DNA of 64,000 nucleotides from Gracilibacillus kekensis (lineage in GTDB: Bacteria; Bacillota; Bacilli; Bacillales; Amphibacillaceae). A model generated the notes under the pieces. It ran no database searches. It saw only the letters and a list, made by a program, of their open reading frames with translations, and was not told where the DNA came from. The DNA is taken from contig NZ_FRCZ01000005.1 of assembly GCF_900143085.1 (NCBI RefSeq), forward strand, positions 124,001 to 188,000. The letters run 5' to 3'. Made by a program: the position numbers and the translations under genes. Below are positions 43,322 to 52,700 of this stretch, in pieces. Each line of letters begins with the position of its first letter. Positions within the stretch are counted from its first letter, which is position 1.

Positions 43322-43343
43322 TTAAATCGTAATCATTACGTTT
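43322..43343 (-). promoter_or_regulatory. Zur box of zinT
   Basis: The plus-strand sequence TAAATCGTAATCATTACG followed by TTTT matches the Bacillus Zur palindrome (AAATCGTAATNATTACGATTT) nearly perfectly. It lies 14 bp upstream of the zinT start codon, where bound Zur would block transcription or elongation. Confidence 0.85.
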
Positions 43344-43414
43344 TATAATTATATATATTAATTTGTGGATCGTCAAGAAATATTTGGTAATTGTTTATAA
43401 AATAATTAAAAATG

Positions 43415-43446
43415 CCCATCATCCATAGTTTTTATCGGATGATGGG
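43415..43446 (-). terminator. Terminator of the Bce-type operon
   Basis: A perfect 10-bp stem CCCATCATCC / GGATGATGGG lies about 50 bp after the permease stop, followed on the minus strand by ATTTTTAATTATTTT. Confidence 0.75.
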
Positions 43447-43496
43447 TTCAATATTTTACGAGAGATATTATTATCGGACTCTATTAGAAATTCAGC

Positions 43497-45395
43497 TTAC
43501 CTAAATACCAACCTTTTCACCTGTTTCACATAAAAATAGCGGACAATGATGAAATAAAGAATTTGAATGACAGCGAAACTTCCTAATACAAGGGTAGATT
43601 CAACTGTTAAATTGTAATCAAACAAATGGGATAAAGCAGTAAGTGCAACGGCACCATGAACCAGTGCGACTACAATCGGCGAGAAGAATAGAATAGCAAT
43701 TTCCCGGTTTACGACCTTTTTCAATTCTAATTGGGTCAAACCAATTTTGGCAATCGAAAGGAATTTGCGCTTTTCTTCGTCCAAATCCGTGAATAATCGG
43801 AAGTAAAGAAAGCTGCCAGCGGAAACAAAGAAGACAATTCCAATAAATAATCCGATAAATAATATCGGTCCATACGCTTTTTCAATTTCATAAAGGGTAT
43901 AGTCAACAGAATATGCTTTATACTGTAATTGTTCATTTAATTTCCTTCCAGCTTCAAGAACTTGATCGGTTTGCCCTTCTTTTGCTTTCCATACGACACT
44001 CCAATCAGTTCTTACCGGTGTTTCAAGTTTCTCATAGGCCTTGTCGTTGATAACATAATATGCAGCTGACTCCGATAGGACTGGAGTCGATACTACATGA
44101 CTGGGTTGAAGAGTTTCCCCATCTTCTAATACGATGCTTGACTCCATCAAACCTTCACTCGCCTTTGTCTCTTGTGTTAACATAGCATCACTCTGTTCAA
44201 CTACAATCGCTTTGTTTGGTTCCGGATCTAGTTCCTTTTCTTTGATTAGCGACGCAAAGTAATTGTAATCAGATGCTCTTACAATGAGCACACTATTATT
44301 TTTTTCAGACGTTTCAAAATAGTTCAGTTCCATTTTACCCATTTGTGCGTCTATATTTTCTTCTTGCAATACAGTGTTGATTTTACGAATATCTCTTTCA
44401 ATCACTTCTTCACTATCATCCAGCCATGGCAAATACGTAAAGGTATATAGGTTCATATCCTTTCCACCTTTCGTAAGATAGGACTGAAATCCATATAATG
44501 CACCGATCGCGCTAAAAGCAACAGTAGAAATGATGGCAACCATGAAAAATGTTCTGGCATTATCTTTCATTCGAAAGGACAAGTCTGAAAACAAAAGCAT
44601 ATTTGTTTTTCGCCAAAAGATCGATTTGTTGCTTTTTAATCGACGAATGATAAAAACACTAAGTTGGGTGAATAAAAGATATGTTCCAAGTGTCACAACT
44701 AAAATAACAGGAATCATCGCATAAATAACAGCAGCACCTTTAACAATGATTGCAGTGGCATAACCAGCAATAAGCAGGATTGCAGCGATAATTGATAGAA
44801 AAATGGAAGCTTTTGGCTCTCCTTTTGTCTGCTTATCTCCTTTAATTAAATCGGTCAGTTTATTCGTACGTAGAATAAAGGAAACAAACAATGATATACA
44901 GAAAAACAGGAAAATAAAGCTAACAAACGTTACGATAATTGCTAATGTTGGAAAATAAAAATTAAGTGATTCACTAATGATTAGAATATTTTCAGCAATT
45001 AATAAAATCGCTTTGGCGAATACTAAGCCAATCAGAATACCCCCAACAGTGGCAATAAAACCAATTATAATATTCTCCAAAAATACCATTAACCGGATTT
45101 GTTTATTGGTAGCTCCGAGCATCATTAACAAACCAAACTCTTTCTTTCTCGATTGTAAAAAAGAACTCATCGAATATAGAACGAAAAAGAATGAGAAAAC
45201 ATATATAATGCCTCCAGCAACAGCCATTCCAAAGAGCGCATTTTGATTAAACGAAGCTTCTGAAAATGCTGGATGAAATGCAAAGATAGCAAAGGTGAAA
45301 AACACCATCACGGTGAACATGCTACTGAGGAAATAGGCAATATAAAGTCGCTTATTCCGTAGTACATTATTAAGGGCGAACTGACGAAAAGTCAT
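43497..45395 (-). CDS. BceB-type ABC permease (antimicrobial peptide resistance)
   Basis: 632 residues with ten predicted helices and a large extracellular domain (about residues 310-510) between helices 7 and 8, the hallmark of BceB/PsdB/YxdM permeases. It begins MTFRQFALNNVLRNKRLY, a typical FtsX-family start. It senses and removes cell-wall-active peptides from lipid intermediates and also relays the signal to the kinase. The length is closest to YxdM/PsdB. It overlaps the ATPase gene by 26 bases. Confidence 0.9.
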   Translation of the reverse strand: MTFRQFALNNVLRNKRLYIAYFLSSMFTVMVFFTFAIFAFHPAFSEASFNQNALFGMAVAGGIIYVFSFFFVLYSMSSFLQSRKKEFGLLMMLGATNKQIRLMVFLENIIIGFIATVGGILIGLVFAKAILLIAENILIISESLNFYFPTLAIIVTFVSFIFLFFCISLFVSFILRTNKLTDLIKGDKQTKGEPKASIFLSIIAAILLIAGYATAIIVKGAAVIYAMIPVILVVTLGTYLLFTQLSVFIIRRLKSNKSIFWRKTNMLLFSDLSFRMKDNARTFFMVAIISTVAFSAIGALYGFQSYLTKGGKDMNLYTFTYLPWLDDSEEVIERDIRKINTVLQEENIDAQMGKMELNYFETSEKNNSVLIVRASDYNYFASLIKEKELDPEPNKAIVVEQSDAMLTQETKASEGLMESSIVLEDGETLQPSHVVSTPVLSESAAYYVINDKAYEKLETPVRTDWSVVWKAKEGQTDQVLEAGRKLNEQLQYKAYSVDYTLYEIEKAYGPILFIGLFIGIVFFVSAGSFLYFRLFTDLDEEKRKFLSIAKIGLTQLELKKVVNREIAILFFSPIVVALVHGAVALTALSHLFDYNLTVESTLVLGSFAVIQILYFIIVRYFYVKQVKRLVFR

Positions 45396-46134
45396 TACCG
45401 TTGCCCCCCATCAGCGAAAGCATATCAATGATTTTATGAAAAAATGCTTGTCTACTCTCCCCTCGATGAATTTCTGAGTGTAGCTTTCCATCTTGGATAA
45501 AGATAACACGATCAGAATAGCTTGCAGCTTGGGCATCATGGGTTACCATTAACAAGCTTGTTTGTTCCTTCTGATTAATTGACACAAGCATATTCATTAC
45601 ATCCTGGGACGATTTTGAATCAAGGTTACCTGTTGGCTCATCGGCTAACAGTAATTTCGGCTCATGAATCATCGCTCTTGCAATGGCTGCTCGCTGCATT
45701 TGACCACCCGATATTTCCGTTGTTCGTTTATTCATGATGGATGATATACCAAGACTCTCAGCAATTTGATCTGCTCTATTCTTCATTTCTCTTACACTCG
45801 TACCATCTAATGTAAGGGGCAGGACGATGTTCTCCTCTACCGTCAACGTATGCAGTAAATTAAAATCCTGAAATATAAATCCTAATTGGTTTCTACGGAA
45901 TTTAGCTAACGCATTTTTTTTCAGATTTAATGGATTCTTCCCTTCCATTTCTACGTTTCCAGTTGTTGGCTGATCATTTGTGGAAATAATATTAAGCAAT
46001 GTCGTCTTACCACTTCCCGATGGACCCATTATCGCGACAAATTCACCTTTTTCTACTTCTAAATCGATATCCGTTAGTGCACGATAAGCTACTTTTCCCT
46101 CGTACACCTTGCTTACTTTTGTTAGTTTAAGCAT
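45370..46134 (-). CDS. BceA-type ABC ATP-binding protein
   Basis: 254 residues. Walker A GPSGSGKTT near 40, Q-loop GFIFQDFNLLHTLTVEEN, signature EISGGQMQRAAIARA, Walker B LLLADEPTGNLDS. The tail GESRQAFFHKIIDMLSLMGG followed by NGNDFSSV is characteristic of BceA-family ATPases. The ATG at 46134 has AAAGGAGA 6 bases upstream. It powers the BceB-type permease. Confidence 0.93.
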   Translation of the reverse strand: MLKLTKVSKVYEGKVAYRALTDIDLEVEKGEFVAIMGPSGSGKTTLLNIISTNDQPTTGNVEMEGKNPLNLKKNALAKFRRNQLGFIFQDFNLLHTLTVEENIVLPLTLDGTSVREMKNRADQIAESLGISSIMNKRTTEISGGQMQRAAIARAMIHEPKLLLADEPTGNLDSKSSQDVMNMLVSINQKEQTSLLMVTHDAQAASYSDRVIFIQDGKLHSEIHRGESRQAFFHKIIDMLSLMGGNGNDFSSVRP

Positions 46135-46212
46135 AATCAATCTCCTTTCAAAGCTTCTATATAAAAGTATAGTCTAAGAAGTTCTCTGCAAACTATCGAT
46201 TATGCTTTCACG

Positions 46213-46234
46213 AACCTTACATGTTTGTAAGGTT
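46213..46234. promoter_or_regulatory. Inverted repeat in front of the transporter genes, likely response-regulator site
   Basis: AACCTTACA (46213-46221) and TGTAAGGTT (46226-46234) form a perfect 9-bp palindrome with a 4-base spacer. It overlaps the end of the kinase gene and lies about 80 bp upstream of the ATPase start. BceR-type regulators bind inverted repeats at just this place to induce the transporter operon. A TATACT -10 lies downstream (minus strand, about 46160). Confidence 0.55.
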
Positions 46235-47218
46235 TTGTGAACGAGAAAAAATAACTCGGATTGTTGTTCCTTCTCCGACGATTGATTCTAATTCCAACTT
46301 GTGTTCTAACTTTTCTGCAACTTCTTTCACCAAATAAAGCCCCATACCTGTTGATTCACGGTATTTACGACCATTTTCTCCGGTATAGAATTTACTGAAT
46401 ACACGTTTTTGATCGGCAACTGGGATTCCAATTCCGAAATCTTTCACTTCCAACACCGCTTTTGAAGCTCTTTCAGAAAGAGTAATTTCCAGATGATTTG
46501 ATTTACCAGTAGAATATTTAACAGCATTATGTATCAATTGTGTTAATAGGAAAAAGAGCCATTTTTCATCGGTTTCTACCGTTATTCGTTGTTTTTGTTC
46601 TTTTAATTGAGGATATACTTCATTGCGGATATAAAAGCGCTTATTTTCCTGATTTACTTCGTGTATTAGCTTGGAAAGGTTGACAGGTTTGATCTGAAAA
46701 TCTTCGGCAATCGTTCGAAGTCTGGCCATGTAAAGCACCGTATTAAGACCTGTTCGAATTCGATCCGTTTCCTCACGAATGCTCGATGATTCCGGCTCAT
46801 CCAGTGACTGTGCCGTTAGTTCGATGACAGATAATGGTGTCTTCATTTGATGAACCCAGCGATCCATAAATAGCAAATGCTCGTCCTGACTGTCTTCCGC
46901 TCTTTGAAGCTCTTCGGTGTACAAACGATATTGTCTAAGTAGTAGTTGATCTAGGGCATGGGAGAGTGGGGCTCGTTCAGTAGTCTCGAGGGATTCATCC
47001 AACGTTCCTATTTGATTTTGTAACCTTTGATAAAAGTTTTTTCTACTAATATATCGATAGATAAGATATATGGTTACGAAGAATAAGGATAAAAAGATAG
47101 CGTATATACTTACACCGACACCTCGATAGCCATCTAACCAAAAAAGTAATGGAACTACTAAACACTGGACTAGTTGCATCACTACCAGTAACAAGTGTTC
47201 ACGTAAAAATAATTTCAT
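46217..47218 (-). CDS. BceS-type sensor histidine kinase
   Basis: 333 residues. Two N-terminal helices with almost no extracellular loop (intramembrane-sensing type), a short linker, the phospho-acceptor His in FMDRWVHQMKTPLSVIEL, and the ATPase domain with LIHNAVKYS, VKDFGIGIP and TGMGLYLVKEVAEKL. Such kinases cannot sense peptides alone and depend on the BceAB-type transporter. It overlaps the response-regulator gene by 4 bases. Confidence 0.92.
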   Translation of the reverse strand: MKLFLREHLLLVVMQLVQCLVVPLLFWLDGYRGVGVSIYAIFLSLFFVTIYLIYRYISRKNFYQRLQNQIGTLDESLETTERAPLSHALDQLLLRQYRLYTEELQRAEDSQDEHLLFMDRWVHQMKTPLSVIELTAQSLDEPESSSIREETDRIRTGLNTVLYMARLRTIAEDFQIKPVNLSKLIHEVNQENKRFYIRNEVYPQLKEQKQRITVETDEKWLFFLLTQLIHNAVKYSTGKSNHLEITLSERASKAVLEVKDFGIGIPVADQKRVFSKFYTGENGRKYRESTGMGLYLVKEVAEKLEHKLELESIVGEGTTIRVIFSRSQNLTNM

Positions 47219-47919
47219 AATACTTCCTCTTTCCAGGTAATTCGCAATCGATACCCTGCTCCTCTAACTGTTTCAACAGCATCTTCCAATCCTACATCCT
47301 CAAATTTTTTCCGAACACGTGCTATATTAACATTCAAAGTATTTTCATCGACATATGCTTGGTCATCCCAAATCTTTTCTAATAAATCTTGTCGTCCAGC
47401 AACACGCGGATAGCGTTCAAGCAAGCTTTCAATAATATCCGTTTCTTTTTTGGTTAATTGAGCCACTTCTTGTTCAAAATGCATTTCATAACGTTCTGGA
47501 TATAAGCTTAGCCCATGTTGGGTCAACACTCTTTCCTCTAGCTTAGCCGCATATTCACCATATGCACGGCGCAGTTGACTTCGGATTTTTGCCATAACGA
47601 TATCGGGGTGGAAAGGCTTTGTAATAAAATCATCTCCGCCATTGTCAAGTGCCATTACTTGATCCATTTCCCCTGTTCGAGCCGATATGAAGATCACCGG
47701 ACAAATCGACTCTTTTCTAATTTGCCTGCACCAATAATACCCGTCATAACTAGGTAAGTTAATATCCAGTAAAAGAAGGGTGGGGTCTGTTTCACGAAAA
47801 GTGGACATTATATCCTCAAAATCAGTAGCAATCACGGATTCGTAGCCATATTTTTCTATAAATGAGCCTAAGTATTCAGCGATTTTCATGTCATCTTCTA
47901 CTATCATGATTTTTTTCAT
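47215..47919 (-). CDS. BceR-type OmpR-family response regulator
   Basis: 234 residues. The receiver domain has the acidic pair VEDD, the phospho-acceptor Asp in LLLLDINLPSYDG, ISARTG and the Lys in DDFITKPF. The C-terminal OmpR winged helix has LTKKETDIIESLLERYPRVAGRQDL and VDENTLNVNIARVRKKF. It is predicted to activate the downstream ATPase-permease genes through the palindrome at 46213-46234. Confidence 0.93.
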   Translation of the reverse strand: MKKIMIVEDDMKIAEYLGSFIEKYGYESVIATDFEDIMSTFRETDPTLLLLDINLPSYDGYYWCRQIRKESICPVIFISARTGEMDQVMALDNGGDDFITKPFHPDIVMAKIRSQLRRAYGEYAAKLEERVLTQHGLSLYPERYEMHFEQEVAQLTKKETDIIESLLERYPRVAGRQDLLEKIWDDQAYVDENTLNVNIARVRKKFEDVGLEDAVETVRGAGYRLRITWKEEVL

Positions 47920-47953
47920 ATTGATTTCACCGACCTATTTTTATGTCATGTAT

Positions 47954-47991
47954 GCCTATCATAACATGTTTTGGCTCAGGTTATGATAGGC
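47954..47991 (-). terminator. Hairpin after the HAAS-domain gene
   Basis: A perfect 12-bp stem GCCTATCATAAC / GTTATGATAGGC with a 14-base loop, without a long T run. It lies between the HAAS-domain gene and the Bce-type operon. Confidence 0.55.
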
Positions 47992-48019
47992 GAACGTTAA
48001 GGACGCCTCTCCTACTGAA

Positions 48020-48988
48020 TTATGAACTAGGTTTTGAGAACAACGAATAGGCTCCACTAAATATCGCAATTAATAAGGCCGCTACCGGAAACACAATCCA
48101 ATTAATATGCCACATTTCATATACAAATCCAGTAATTAGAAAAACAATCACAGCCAAAGGCATTAAAATTGTTGCTATTGCGTCATGAATACGATTATTT
48201 TTTTGAGCTATTTTCCTATCTAGTACAGGTTCTTCTAGCAACTTTGTATACGCACTTCGATTCGTGCCAAAATAAATCAGTAAGTGAATAGCAATTGCAA
48301 CAATCGCTAACAGTATTACTACACCAAAGATAACCATACTTTCATTTATTACTATTGTAATAAGGAGAATTGATGGTGACAAAATAATAAGAACAACAGC
48401 AACTATAATAGCAGTTACGAATTTTGGGTGTTCCTTCTGTTTTTTTGCTGCAATTTTATCTTTAAGTAGCTTAGGTATTTCTACATCTATTTGCTGATAT
48501 ACATATTTCCACTTATCCATCTTCATTCCAGCATAGATAAACAATGCGACTGCTAACGCCACCACTATTAAAAAGAAAATAATCCCCGTAGTCAGGGCTA
48601 TACTTGTACCCATATAACCGGCTTCAGCAAATCCTGTAAATAAGACCACCATTGCTGATCCTAAAATACATAGTAGTGTACCCATTCCAATCCATTTTGC
48701 TGCTATCCGATTTGAATGAAGAAATGCATCAACCTCTTCTTCTGACAGCAACTTCTTTGAATCTTTCTTTTTATCCCTTGAGATATCATAAGCTTCCATA
48801 ATTTCATCCATATTACCAAACTCAGCAATCACAATTCCTATTGCTTCATTATCCGTTTTACCATCTTGTAAAAGTTCATAATACTTCTCTTCCATATTTG
48901 CTAAGATTTCATCATGTAAGGCTTTCATTTCTTCTGTCTTTGGAAGTGAAGCAAACATATTATCAATATAATTTTCAATCGTCTCCAT
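48020..48988 (-). CDS. HAAS/DUF1700-like membrane protein
   Basis: 322 residues. An N-terminal helical domain (TIENYIDNMFASLPKTEEMK, ALHDEILANMEEKYYELL and AIGIVIAEFGNMDEIMEAY) of the HAAS/permease-prefix type is followed by about seven membrane helices. Such proteins are often encoded after a PadR regulator, as here. I use the ATG at 48988, with AGGAGG 9 bases upstream. The function is unknown; family members may sense envelope state. Confidence 0.8.
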   Translation of the reverse strand: METIENYIDNMFASLPKTEEMKALHDEILANMEEKYYELLQDGKTDNEAIGIVIAEFGNMDEIMEAYDISRDKKKDSKKLLSEEEVDAFLHSNRIAAKWIGMGTLLCILGSAMVVLFTGFAEAGYMGTSIALTTGIIFFLIVVALAVALFIYAGMKMDKWKYVYQQIDVEIPKLLKDKIAAKKQKEHPKFVTAIIVAVVLIILSPSILLITIVINESMVIFGVVILLAIVAIAIHLLIYFGTNRSAYTKLLEEPVLDRKIAQKNNRIHDAIATILMPLAVIVFLITGFVYEMWHINWIVFPVAALLIAIFSGAYSLFSKPSS

Positions 48989-49070
48989 TAGCAAAATCCT
49001 CCTTAATAAAATGAGACTTCAATTAGTGAGCTTTTTGATCCCCCACCGAGCTTTTTTACCTTTTAGGCTA

Positions 49071-49409
49071 TTACTGACGTTCAGCGCTGTGATAAATAAA
49101 TTGATTAATCACTTCTTTGGTCAGTTCCCATTCACGACACTTTTCCTGATAATATAGCAATCCTGTTTCGGTAATATTGTAATAGGTTCTTTTTTTTCCG
49201 AAAGTTTGCTCTTTATGAAAAGATTCAATGTAGCCCTTCTTTAACAGTCTATTAAAGGCTGAGTATAAAGTTGTTTCCTTGATGACATACTTTCCATCAG
49301 ATAGCTCTTTAATTCTTTTGGAAATCTCGTAACCATAGGATGCTTTTTCTAATAGTAAATAAAGAATGATTGTATCATTGTAACCACGAATTACATCGCT
49401 ACTTATCAC
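49071..49409 (-). CDS. PadR-family transcriptional regulator
   Basis: 112 residues. A PadR-type winged helix: ILYLLLEKASYGYEISKRIK, then ETTLYSAFNRLLKKGYIESF and RTYYNITETGLLYYQ. Translation starts at GTG after GGAGGGAGGATTTTTT. It is followed by the HAAS-domain gene, the standard pairing. A 28-bp-arm inverted repeat directly upstream may be its operator or an RNA hairpin in its leader. Confidence 0.88.
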   Translation of the reverse strand: MISSDVIRGYNDTIILYLLLEKASYGYEISKRIKELSDGKYVIKETTLYSAFNRLLKKGYIESFHKEQTFGKKRTYYNITETGLLYYQEKCREWELTKEVINQFIYHSAERQ

Positions 49410-49437
49410 AAAAAAATCCTCCCTCCTAAACCTCTAC

Positions 49438-49505
49438 AAAATTTACTTCATCTGTCGTAGTAATTCAAGAGTAACATAATTACTACGACAGGTGAAGTAA
49501 ATTTT
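49438..49505. repeat. 28-bp-arm inverted repeat upstream of padR
   Basis: Arms at 49438-49465 and 49478-49505 are complementary at 27 of 28 positions, around a 12-base centre (CAAGAGTAACAT). The outer part carries TTTACTTCA / TGAAGTAAA and the inner part CTGTCGTAGTAATT / AATTACTACGACAG. It begins about 28 bp upstream of the padR start. Confidence 0.8.
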
Positions 49506-49712
49506 TCAAAAAAAAAAGAAGCATCGTTAACATGAGCGTTCTCAATTATAAGAAGAACCCTAAGAATCAACTGGATAGCGAGACAGTTGAACAGGTTATT
49601 CGGCCCTTTTATCACAGCGATAATCGTCTGTATGCCTCCCATTTCAAGCTTCAAATAATGCAAGGAATAAGTAAAGGGTAAACAGATGCTAACACCCTGA
49701 TAAGTTTCACTA

Positions 49713-49747
49713 ATGATCAGTGGAGGTAAAAAAAACCCACTGATCAT
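49713..49747 (-). terminator. Possible terminator of the surface-protein gene
   Basis: A perfect 11-bp stem ATGATCAGTGG / CCACTGATCAT immediately after the stop codon. The T run is in the loop rather than after the stem, so efficiency is uncertain. Confidence 0.5.
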
Positions 49748-49756
49748 AGTCTCACT

Positions 49757-52700
49757 TTATTGTATTCTTTTTCTACTATGGCTTGTGATTAGATATGTGA
49801 TAAGTCCCAGAAATAAGAGAATCCCACTTATTATTAACCAATTGTAGGTATTAGTCGCAGTAGCAGGCAATTGCTCTTCTGGCTTTTCATTCTCCATAGC
49901 TGTTTTTTCCGTTGAATCCATTTCGATCGTATCAGATTGTTTCTTTTCTGTTGTTACAGTTAACACCTCTTCCGTTTGATTGCCCAACTCATCAACAGCT
50001 ATCACAGTATAGCTATATGAAGTCTTTTGGTCTAACCCTTCATCAACGAAAGACCTTTCACCATCCGAAAGAGTTGCAACCTTTTCTCCATCTCTATAAA
50101 GGATGTATTCAGCTATACCAGAAGGGTCCTGAGCTGAAAAAGAAAGCGTTATACTATTATGGGTACGACCATCCTCGGTAACTTCCAAGTTTATCGGCCC
50201 TTTTGTATCAGTAAATACACCGTAAGTTGAGAAGTCGCTTACCTCTGTAGTAATTCTCTGACCTTCAATACTTCCCACTCCGCCATCCAACTCCCATAAT
50301 TCTGCTGCTTCATTAAAGTGGTAAATGGCGGTTTTCTCTTCGTCAACAACGTTATCCGTTCCCATAATTAATTGGAAAGTTCCGGTATAATCATCAAAAC
50401 CTTCTGGATAAGTGAATTGAAAATCAAACAGTTCTCCTGCTTTTTGCAGTTCATTTGCTTGGGTAGTTGCTTCTATTACTTGAACAGTTGTTCCTTCTGG
50501 TAAATCTTCTGGCATTTTAATATACGTTTCCGATCCTTGTAACCAGAATAAATCCTTCGCTTGCACTTCCACCGTTGTATCGATCTCGCTATATTCATCT
50601 ACAACCCGTAATGAAAACGATTGTTGCACACCGCCATAAGCTACGTCAACTGTCACAGGATTTACTTGTGCTTTCTCTCCAGTAATCTCTCCATCATTAA
50701 CATGAAGAGCGTTTCCGTCATTTAATTGATACTTTGCATCCTGCGTAACATCTCGAGTTGTTCCATCTGAATAGGTGATCGTTACGTTAATTTCTGATGA
50801 ATCTTCTCCTACTCTTACTGCAATTGGCAATTGTTCCAGGTGCATCGATTCCACAGATACCACATTTACATCTCGTTTCACTTGTGTTTCATTACCAGAA
50901 CTATCCTGCACTTTGTACGTTAAAGAATACAAACCTTCATTAGCCGAATCGACTTCTCCTTCTATCTGAATGTCAGCTAATAAATCGTCATCATAGTTAT
51001 CTGTAACGGTCACTCCTGGGTCTATATACGTTTTCCCTATTTCCCATCGCAGTGGGTTTTCCCCATTAAGTTCTATCCTTGGGGCGATCGAATCAACAAC
51101 AGATACGGTGCGCACCTTTTCAACAGCTTCATTACCTTCTGAATCAGTTATATTATATGTCACTTCGTAGGTTCCAATTGTGGACGTATCTACTTCTCCT
51201 ACAATCTCCAATTCATCTGATATGTTTCCGTCAAGGTTATCGGTTGCTTCTGCGCCAGTCTCTACGTACTGATCACCGACTTCTATTGTTAATTCTTTTT
51301 CTCCATTTAACGTGATCACTGGTTGCTCGGTGTCTACGACATAAACTTTTCGAGTTACGGTTGCTACATTGCCTGAGCTATCCTCAACAGAATAGATAAT
51401 CTCGTATGTCCCCAATTGGGATATATCTACTTCTCCACTTACTTCCACATCCTCTGTTAGAATTTCCCCGGAATTATCGCTTACCTTTTTTACACCCGGA
51501 TCTTCAAAAGGATATCCAGCCTCTATTGTCATTTTATTGTCTCCGTTCAAGTCAATTTCCGGTGCAATCACATCAGATATTTTGTATATACTTGATGCTT
51601 CGACATCCCCGACTTTTCCGGTAATTTCCACATCTTCAAATGAATTTGGTGCAATAAAAGTTAACTGGTAGTTCCCTGATTGATCAGTAATAACCTTAGT
51701 TTGCTTTAAGGTTCCTGCGGTGGTGTTAAAATGGATCGCCGCTCCAGTAACAGGTATTCCATTTTCGCTAGTGATTTGTCCCGATATCGTTAATATTTCA
51801 TCTGGAAGTAACGAACCGTTAGTAGGGTTTAATGTCAAAAGGTGTGGTTTGTATAACATAGGGGCCGTTTCTGGATAGCTCGTTTGAACATCTACACTAG
51901 TAGATACTCCAAATTGCTTGGGAAGAGTAGCTTCCTGATTAGGGTTTGTTACATCCTGTAATTCGACTGTAACCGATGAATCGGCATTGATGTCTACAGG
52001 AGTAGTGATTATTAATACATTATCATTCCTTTGGATCTGATTAACCTCTTCACCATTTACACGATATGCTGTTTCATTTTCTGCAAATTGGGTAGCTTCT
52101 GGTGCGTGGATTGTTATCGTATCATTATCACCTTCTAATGAACCATTTAGGCTTGTAGTAAATGAAGTAGTCCAGTTGGCTGTGGCACCGGTTGCATTGA
52201 CATCTGTTTTAATATCAATATTATTTACCATTGGTAATTGCTTAATCCAGACATCTTCAAAAACGAATATAAACTGTTTTCGATTACGATCAAATGCTAT
52301 AGGTATATTTTTACCGGCAACACTGCTCGCATCAATGGGTAAAGTATCATCAACTTTACTCCATGAGTTTCCGTCCCATTTCCACCTATCATTTAATCTT
52401 GAACCACCAAAAACCTGCATACTGGTTCCATCATATATACTTCCCATATAACTTCTCTCCACTGGATTAACGTCTAGCGTTTTCTCTTTCCAATCGCTCC
52501 CATCCCATATCCAAGTATCATTAAAATTTTCAGATAAAGTTCCACCCCCAAAGAGAACAACCTCTTGATTTAATTCATCATAGACCATGCCCGATGCTTG
52601 ACGATTACTAGGAGCATTAGCAGGATTTTCCTTGGTCCAATTTTCTCCATTCCACGTCCATGTCTCGTTAATGGTGTCTTCATTCTCAATCATCCCACCA

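Noticed and set aside
49532-49681. 49-codon plus-strand frame (MSVLNYKKNPKNQLDSETVE...)
   Set aside because: The composition looks protein-like, but the ribosome site is weak and I recognise no family. It could be a fragment of a lost gene; not enough to annotate.
49448-49747. 99-codon minus-strand hydrophobic open frame between the surface-protein gene and padR
   Set aside because: It crosses the 28-bp inverted repeat and a hairpin and lacks a convincing start. Chance hydrophobic translation of AT-rich DNA is more likely.
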